Shown piece after piece: positions 7,550 to 11,286 of a DNA stretch of 11,286 bases. This stretch comes from Bacteroides sp. CAG:545 (GTDB lineage: Bacteria; Bacteroidota; Bacteroidia; Bacteroidales; UBA932), in NCBI GenBank assembly GCA_000432515.1, contig HF996021.1, forward strand, positions 24,478 through 35,763, given 5' to 3'. Under the pieces are notes generated by a model. The model was given only the letters and a program-made list of their open reading frames with translations, was not told the DNA's origin and ran no database searches. A program made the translations under genes and the position numbers. The stretch's first letter is position 1. Each line of letters begins with the position of its first letter.

Positions 7550-10135
7550 CTAGAACTTATATGTGTAACTGAAAGAAGGAAGGAACAAGAGGAAGGTCTT
7601 CTTGCTCAATGCCGGGATATACGTGGTTTTTCCGGTGTCAGGGTTCTTCACTTCCCTGCTGTCCAAAGTTACCCAGTTAGGATTTTTGGCGCCATAGGCA
7701 TTGTACATTCCGAAATTCCAGATCCGCTCGCCATGACGTTTCTTCTTGTGGATATTGACACTGAAATCAAGCCTGTGGGACGGCGGAAGCCTGTAATTGT
7801 TCCTGCTTGAAATATAGTCCACCATCGACATTCCCTTTCCGTCCGGCGAAAGTGTGAGAGTAGATCTGGTGGAAACCGTCATCCAGTTTCCGGAGGTGAT
7901 GGTCCATATTGCGCTCAGGTCCACTCTTTTACCGAGTTTCTGATTCAGGCTGACACAGAAGTTGTGCCTGCGGTCATACACGAACGGGAAGCGTTTTCCG
8001 TTGTTGATGGTGCCGTCGCGGAAGATGCGGTCGGTCTTGGACAATGTATATGAGACGGTTCCGGTGGTGCGGCCAAGCGTCTTCTGGACATAGAGTTCCA
8101 CGCCATACGACTGGCCCTGTCCCATCTCCACGTTCTCCTCCCAGTCAGCGGCTGAAGAGAATGACATCTTGCCGTCTTTATATTCAAGGACATTGTTCAT
8201 CTGCTTCCAGTAGCCCTCCACCGAGAATTCCCATCCTTTCAGGCCGCTGTAATATGTGCCGAGCGAGACGATGTCCGACGTTACAGGCTTGATGTTCTTG
8301 GTAATAGGAACCCAGAGGTCAGTAGGGAGACTCAGGTTGCCAGATGTGAGCTGATGCACGTATTGCGACATCCTTGAATACGCTGTCTTGACAGCCCAGC
8401 CCTTGCCGAATGAGACCTTGACCGCAGCACGTGGTTCCGGACAGAAATATGTACGGCCATTGACCAGAAACAGGCTCAGATGCAATCCGGGATTGAACGA
8501 GAAATGCTCGCCGAAGGTCATATCATCTTCAATATAGGCCGACAGTTCATTGCCATACAGGTTCGGACTGGCGTCGTTCACCTTGTCGCTTGTTTCCTTA
8601 TTTCCGCCAATGCTGTTGATGCTGCGTGACCTCTCCACTTCCGGACGGTAAAGGTGGTTCACGAATTCGCCGCCGAATTTTATCAGATGGGTAGGCGCAG
8701 GAATATAGTCGAAGTCTATCCTTGCGCCCAGGTCACGGATGCCTGACGTGTAGGAATATCTGTACTGCTTGTCGTAGTTCTCCGTCTCGGATTTCAGAAG
8801 TTCCCTGGTATTGGTGACCATGTTCATCTTGTATGTATTCCACGAAACCGAGGTATTTGCAAACAGTTTGCTGTTGAAGACATGGTTCCACCTTACCGAG
8901 GCCAATGTGTTGCCCCATTTGAGGTTCATTTTCGTATTCTCCTCTTCGTACTTCGTATATGGTTCATAGTCAGGGCCATAATACCTCGAACTGGACTTGT
9001 CGGAATCGGAGTATCTGAAATAATCGCGTCCCGTATAGAATCCGGCGAACAGTTTGTCAGAGTCGCTGAAACGGTGTGTTACCTTGGCATTGATATCATA
9101 AAAGGCATAATTGGCAGGACTGCCGAAAGCCTTTATCAACCTGTCGAACAGGAAGGTGTGCATTCCGCGTGCGCTGAAGGACCATGTGGTGTTTTCACTT
9201 GCGATAGGGCCTTCGAAGTGGAGTTTTTCCGAAAGGAGTCCTGCTGATACCGAGCCGTGGAATCCTTTGGCATTTCCGTCATTGGTCCTGACATCGACGA
9301 TGCTGGATACTCTGCCGCCATATCTTGCCGGGAAGGAGCCTTTGTAGAATGTGACTTTCTTGACCGCTTCCGGTGTAAATACCGACAGCAGGCCGAGGAG
9401 ATGGCTGACATTGTAAAGCGGCGTTCCGTCGAGCATCATAAGGTTCTCGTCCGCGCCACCGCCTCTCACATAAATTCCGGAAAATCCTTCCATGCCGCCC
9501 TGCACGCCAGGCATCAGCTGAATGGTCTTGATGACATCGGGTTCGCCCAGCACCACCGGCATGTTCTTGATCATCTCCTGCGGGATTTCCAATGCGCCCA
9601 TATAAGTGGACTGAATTCCGGCATCCTTACGGCCGACAATAGTCGAGGCCTTAAGTGAAGCCGCCTGGAGCAATGAGATATTTATAACCGTATCTCTCTG
9701 AAGGTCAATGTTTTGTTTCACATCCGCGCATCCGACATAAGAATATGTCAGGTCAATGTTTCCGCACGGTATGGTGATAGTATAGTATCCGAATTCGTTG
9801 GTGACGGCGCCAATGATTTTCGAGTTTGCCATCGATGACTTGGCTTTTGTCGCCGCTGAGGCATTTGACTCTGGTGTCGCCGCTGAGGCTTTTTCCTCAG
9901 ACTTTGTACCTGAAGCACTCGCAGCGGACATTGCCCCTATAGCATTTACCGCGGATGTCGCAGCTGAGGCTTTCGTCCCTGACGCAGCATCCGTCACCAT
10001 CACCATAACTCCCGCTCCGATGAGCGTCTCCCCCGTAGCTGCATCCCGGATATATCCGCTGACTGTGCACTTGTTCTGCGCAGAAAGACTGACAGCAAAA
10101 AAGGCGGTCAATGCCGCCAATGTAAATTTTCGCAT
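7550..10135 (-). CDS. TonB-dependent outer-membrane receptor with carboxypeptidase-regulatory-like N-terminus
   Basis: This 861-residue protein imports a large or scarce ligand across the outer membrane using TonB energy. The signal peptide (MRKFTLAALTAFFAVSLSA) places the start at ATG 10135 rather than at the in-frame TTG 10171. Domains in order are a CarboxypepD_reg-like beta-sandwich (about 22-155) beginning CTVSGYIRDAATGETLIGAG; the plug (about 180-285) with VLGEPDVIKTIQLMPGVQ, GIYVRGGGADENLMMLDGTP and FPARYGGRVSSIVDVR; then the 22-strand-type barrel, ending in the aromatic terminal strand LFLPSFSYTYKF. The N-terminal domain contains an unusual Ala/Ser/Thr-rich insertion (residues about 48-105) described separately. 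The gene leads a tightly spaced cluster with DUF4249 and a small lipoprotein. It is not a SusC with a SusD partner, and no feature identifies the ligand. Confidence 0.93.
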   Translation of the reverse strand: MRKFTLAALTAFFAVSLSAQNKCTVSGYIRDAATGETLIGAGVMVMVTDAASGTKASAATSAVNAIGAMSAASASGTKSEEKASAATPESNASAATKAKSSMANSKIIGAVTNEFGYYTITIPCGNIDLTYSYVGCADVKQNIDLQRDTVINISLLQAASLKASTIVGRKDAGIQSTYMGALEIPQEMIKNMPVVLGEPDVIKTIQLMPGVQGGMEGFSGIYVRGGGADENLMMLDGTPLYNVSHLLGLLSVFTPEAVKKVTFYKGSFPARYGGRVSSIVDVRTNDGNAKGFHGSVSAGLLSEKLHFEGPIASENTTWSFSARGMHTFLFDRLIKAFGSPANYAFYDINAKVTHRFSDSDKLFAGFYTGRDYFRYSDSDKSSSRYYGPDYEPYTKYEEENTKMNLKWGNTLASVRWNHVFNSKLFANTSVSWNTYKMNMVTNTRELLKSETENYDKQYRYSYTSGIRDLGARIDFDYIPAPTHLIKFGGEFVNHLYRPEVERSRSINSIGGNKETSDKVNDASPNLYGNELSAYIEDDMTFGEHFSFNPGLHLSLFLVNGRTYFCPEPRAAVKVSFGKGWAVKTAYSRMSQYVHQLTSGNLSLPTDLWVPITKNIKPVTSDIVSLGTYYSGLKGWEFSVEGYWKQMNNVLEYKDGKMSFSSAADWEENVEMGQGQSYGVELYVQKTLGRTTGTVSYTLSKTDRIFRDGTINNGKRFPFVYDRRHNFCVSLNQKLGKRVDLSAIWTITSGNWMTVSTRSTLTLSPDGKGMSMVDYISSRNNYRLPPSHRLDFSVNIHKKKRHGERIWNFGMYNAYGAKNPNWVTLDSREVKNPDTGKTTYIPALSKKTFLLFLPSFSYTYKF
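9833..9994 (-). repeat. Degenerate 27-bp (9-residue) coding repeats in the receptor N-terminal domain
   Basis: Residues 48-101 of the receptor fall into six 9-residue units: TDAASGTKA, SAATSAVNA, IGAMSAASA, SGTKSEEKA, SAATPESNA, SAATKAKSS. At DNA level the 14-mer GTCGCCGCTGAGGC (+ strand) occurs at 9849-9862 and 9876-9889, and with one change at 9957-9970, offsets of 27 and 81 bases. The units are in frame, so copy-number change would lengthen or shorten the loop without breaking the gene. They sit between two strands of the carboxypeptidase-regulatory-like domain, which resumes at IIGAVTNEFGYYTITIP. Confidence 0.7.
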
Positions 10136-10153
10136 TAAATCATATTTGTTTAA

Positions 10154-10174
10154 GGATTCCTTGTCAAGCAATCC
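10154..10174. promoter_or_regulatory. 21-bp imperfect palindrome upstream of the receptor gene
   Basis: The two halves GGATTCCTTG and CAAGCAATCC flank a central T and pair at 9 of 10 positions counting outward (the single mismatch is at the sixth base). The site lies 19-39 bases upstream of the receptor ATG on the minus strand. It could be an operator for a dimeric regulator or form a hairpin in the leader RNA. No regulator family can be assigned, and the role is inference from symmetry and position. Confidence 0.35.
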
Positions 10175-10211
10175 TCCTCATTATAACCAATCAACTCCCT
10201 GTCCCTCCTCC

Positions 10212-10318
10212 AGACTGTCCGAAAAGTCCTCGCGAGACTGAAATACTCCGTACCCCTAACAAGGCCAGAAGCGGATTTTCGATTCTCACTGAGGAATATT
10301 TGACTTTTCAGACAGTCT
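10212..10318. repeat. Pair of 17-bp inverted repeats enclosing 73 bp
   Basis: AGACTGTCCGAAAAGTC at 10212-10228 is the reverse complement of GACTTTTCAGACAGTCT at 10302-10318 with one mismatch. The enclosed 73 bases have no recognisable gene and begin with the palindrome CTCGCGAG (10229-10236). The arms look like terminal inverted repeats of a small non-autonomous element or the ends of a deleted insertion sequence, but no target duplication is visible. As RNA the arms could form a long stem. Confidence 0.5.
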
Positions 10319-10603
10319 CCCCATCAACCATCCATATAGAGATGCAACTCTCATAAGCATTGTTGCATCCCCACTTGCATTATTCTGCCGGATAGTGCTT
10401 CCTGCCGTGCATTTTTTGAACAACCTGCATGTCGAACTTTTGGCAATACTGCTAATTATCAACAGTTTACGCGGATATATGAAAGTCAGGTTACCTATTT
10501 TTTCATGCAACCTGTCTTTGGCATTGCTTGCCAACATGCTATGTATCAGCGCCTTAGACGATACACGTAGAGCCAGGTTGTTCAGCTTTTCTCTGTCAGC
10601 CAT
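10286..10603 (-). CDS. Doubtful small ORF, hypothetical protein of 105 residues
   Basis: An ATG-started minus-strand frame of 105 residues (starts MADREKLNNLALRVSS, ends GRLSEKSNIPQ). It is basic, has no signal peptide, helix pair or motif I recognise, and uses codons broadly like the neighbours (ata, agc, agg frequent). It would be the only gene in an otherwise empty stretch and is divergent from the zinc-ribbon gene at 10665. Its last codons overlap the right arm of the inverted repeat at 10302-10318, which makes a decayed mobile-element fragment an equally good explanation. An overlapping plus-strand frame at 10395-10658 has no better support. Confidence 0.25.
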   Translation of the reverse strand: MADREKLNNLALRVSSKALIHSMLASNAKDRLHEKIGNLTFIYPRKLLIISSIAKSSTCRLFKKCTAGSTIRQNNASGDATMLMRVASLYGWLMGRLSEKSNIPQ

Positions 10604-10614
10604 ACCTAACTGTA

Positions 10615-10645
10615 TTGGAAATTATTTGTACAATTGCTACCTTGT
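10615..10645 (+). promoter_or_regulatory. Candidate Bacteroidota-type promoter for the zinc-ribbon pair
   Basis: TTG at 10615-10617 and TACCTTGT at 10638-10645 are 20 bases apart. This resembles the Bacteroidota -33 (TTG) and -7 (TAnnTTTG) boxes, with one departure in the -7 box. Transcription would begin around 10650, giving a short leader before ATG 10665. The match is loose and could be chance. Confidence 0.3.
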
Positions 10646-10664
10646 GGAGAAAATGTAAAACTTT

Positions 10665-10976
10665 ATGAACTACTGCCCTAACTGTGGAAAACCTGTTACA
10701 GGAGAAACTAATTTCTGCCCTGAATGCGGAGCGCCACTTAAAATCGCGAATTATCAAAACCAGCCGGCTTCAACCAATGAAGACAGATGGCTTATCGCAT
10801 TGATTCTTTGCATTCTGGTAGGTTCATTGGGCGTTCACCGATTCTATACCGGAAACATAGTTACAGGTGTATTGATGCTTATAACGCTCGGCGGTTGCGG
10901 AGTCTGGACCATCATTGACCTTATTATGATAGCCGCCAACACCTACCGCGACGGTAACGGCAATACACTGAAATAA
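10665..10976 (+). CDS. Zinc-ribbon plus TM2-domain membrane protein
   Basis: This 103-residue protein has two parts. An N-terminal zinc ribbon carries two CPxCG-type knuckles (CPNCG at 4-8 and CPECG at 18-22; Cys 4, 7, 18, 21). After a short linker comes a TM2 domain (about 41-95): a first hydrophobic helix RWLIALILCILVG, the family motif LGVHRFYTG (55-63), then a second helix around LMLITLGGCGVWTIIDLIMI with the conserved W and D. It is an inner-membrane protein with the ribbon probably in the cytoplasm. TM2 functions in bacteria are not established. Fifteen bases separate it from the next gene, which has the same kind of zinc ribbon, so the two form a paired module. Confidence 0.9.
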   Translation: MNYCPNCGKPVTGETNFCPECGAPLKIANYQNQPASTNEDRWLIALILCILVGSLGVHRFYTGNIVTGVLMLITLGGCGVWTIIDLIMIAANTYRDGNGNTLK

Positions 10977-10991
10977 ATATAACCAAAATCT

Positions 10992-11286
10992 ATGAGCTTT
11001 TGTCCAAAATGCGGAGCGCAAGTTACAGATGGAACTACGTTCTGCCTTAATTGCGGATACAAACTGAGCGAGGCCCAGCCTGTATCGACGCCACCTCAAT
11101 CGCAACCTCAACAACAATCACCATCACAAGCTACGACGCCGAACTCCAAACCTTGTCCGGACAACTATCTTGTCTATGCGATTCTAACGACACTGTTCTG
11201 CTGCCTTCCTTTCGGTATAGCGGGAATTGTAAAAGCAGCTCAAGTATCAACCAAGTACCAGGCTGGTGACTACGAAGGAGCGGTTC
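10992..11286 (+). CDS. Zinc-ribbon plus CD225/dispanin-domain membrane protein (3' end outside window)
   Basis: From ATG 10992, 98 residues are visible before the window ends. The zinc ribbon (CPKCG at 4-8, CLNCG at 18-22) closely matches that of the previous gene. A Gln/Pro/Ser-rich linker follows (PPQSQPQQQSPSQATTP, about 34-50). Then comes the start of a CD225 (IFITM/dispanin) domain: CPDNYLVYAILTTLFCCLPF (55-74), with the paired cysteines before LP, then GIAGIVKAAQV and the loop QAGDYEGAV (90-98). In the eukaryotic IFITM relatives the domain inserts in membranes as a hairpin plus helix; bacterial members are largely uncharacterised. The second half of the domain, with its second helix, should lie just past the right edge. 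The start is set by the zinc-ribbon position. Confidence 0.88.
   Translation, partial: MSFCPKCGAQVTDGTTFCLNCGYKLSEAQPVSTPPQSQPQQQSPSQATTPNSKPCPDNYLVYAILTTLFCCLPFGIAGIVKAAQVSTKYQAGDYEGAV

Larger units (their letters stand above)
10136..10664. other. Intergenic region between the receptor cluster and the zinc-ribbon genes
   Basis: About 530 bases separate two divergently transcribed units. The region holds the 21-bp palindrome near the receptor start, the 17-bp inverted repeat pair, the doubtful 105-residue ORF and a weak plus-strand promoter candidate. No tRNA-like fold, rho-independent terminator or riboswitch core was recognised. The stretch from roughly 10340 to 10640 is more AT-rich than the flanking genes. 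Confidence 0.6.
230..10919. repeat. Over-represented dispersed 7-mer CATTGAC / GTCAATG (27 copies)
   Basis: CATTGAC on the plus strand starts at 230, 401, 677, 1299, 1486, 1972, 3008, 3206, 3282, 3752, 4045, 6693, 7157, 8458 and 10913. Its complement GTCAATG starts at 642, 1814, 2166, 3130, 4343, 5399, 6112, 6482, 7479, 9704, 9752 and 10107. Chance expectation for both strands in this length is about 1.4. All copies lie inside genes. The base before is mostly A or G, and the base after mostly A or C. Counts are by eye. Confidence 0.75.

Noticed and set aside
7550..10135. Naming the receptor BtuB because a BtuF-like protein is in the cluster
   Set aside because: No cobalamin-specific feature, riboswitch or BtuCD gene is visible, and the DUF4249 partner is not the known B12 surface lipoprotein.
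10139..10167. A sigma70-like TTGACA, 17-base spacer, TATGAT on the minus strand before the receptor gene
   Set aside because: The TATGAT ends three bases before the ATG, so transcription would begin inside the coding region, and Bacteroidota promoters use a different consensus.
10136..10171. Extending the receptor to the in-frame TTG at 10171
   Set aside because: The extra 12 residues precede a clear signal peptide that starts at ATG 10135, and the GAGGAGG stretch is only one base from the TTG.
10395..10658. Plus-strand frame of 87 residues in the intergenic region
   Set aside because: It overlaps the opposite 105-residue frame and the promoter candidate, has no recognisable motif, and reads as chance hydrophobic codons in AT-rich sequence.
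230..10919. CATTGAC as a polar chromosome-segregation signal
   Set aside because: Copies are 15 on one strand and 12 on the other within 11 kb, without the strong skew expected of such signals.

Overview
The window looks like a chromosomal segment from a Bacteroidota member, most likely Bacteroidales. The support is the gene content: a TonB-dependent receptor with an N-terminal carboxypeptidase-regulatory-like domain followed by a DUF4249 lipoprotein, several SPII lipoproteins with short signal peptides, an S1 sulfatase of the Ser type, a PrdX/YbaK-type deacylase, and mostly weak Shine-Dalgarno sequences. Composition is close to balanced GC. No rRNA, tRNA, CRISPR array or intact mobile element was seen.

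Layout. Positions 1-2059 (+) hold the tail of an unidentified gene, a 187-residue protein that reads as a fumarylacetoacetate-hydrolase (FAH) relative lacking its metal-binding residues, and a HI0933/YhiN (BaiN-like) flavoprotein starting two bases after it. Positions 2090-10135 (-) hold seven tightly spaced genes, read from 10135 downward: TonB-dependent receptor, DUF4249 lipoprotein, small lipoprotein, PrdX-like deacylase, sulfatase lipoprotein, BtuF/FepB-like substrate-binding lipoprotein and a small two-helix membrane protein. Gaps of 4, 5, 5, 5 and 21 bases suggest one or two transcripts; the only larger gap (about 104 bases with the preferred start) precedes the deacylase. Positions 10136-10664 are largely intergenic and carry a palindrome, a wide inverted repeat and one doubtful small ORF. 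Positions 10665-11286 (+) hold two consecutive small membrane proteins sharing the same N-terminal zinc ribbon, one with a TM2 domain and one with a CD225/dispanin domain that runs off the window.

How they may work together. The receptor, its DUF4249 partner and the small lipoprotein form an outer-membrane uptake module for an unknown ligand. The periplasmic-type binding lipoprotein could receive a chelate or cofactor, but no inner-membrane permease or ATPase gene is present here. The sulfatase could act on a sulfated ligand or host glycan. These functional links are inference from gene order.

The most unusual signal is not a gene. The 7-mer CATTGAC (complement GTCAATG) occurs 27 times by hand count, about twenty times chance, on both strands and in four different codon phases, so it looks like a DNA-level signal rather than a protein-level one.
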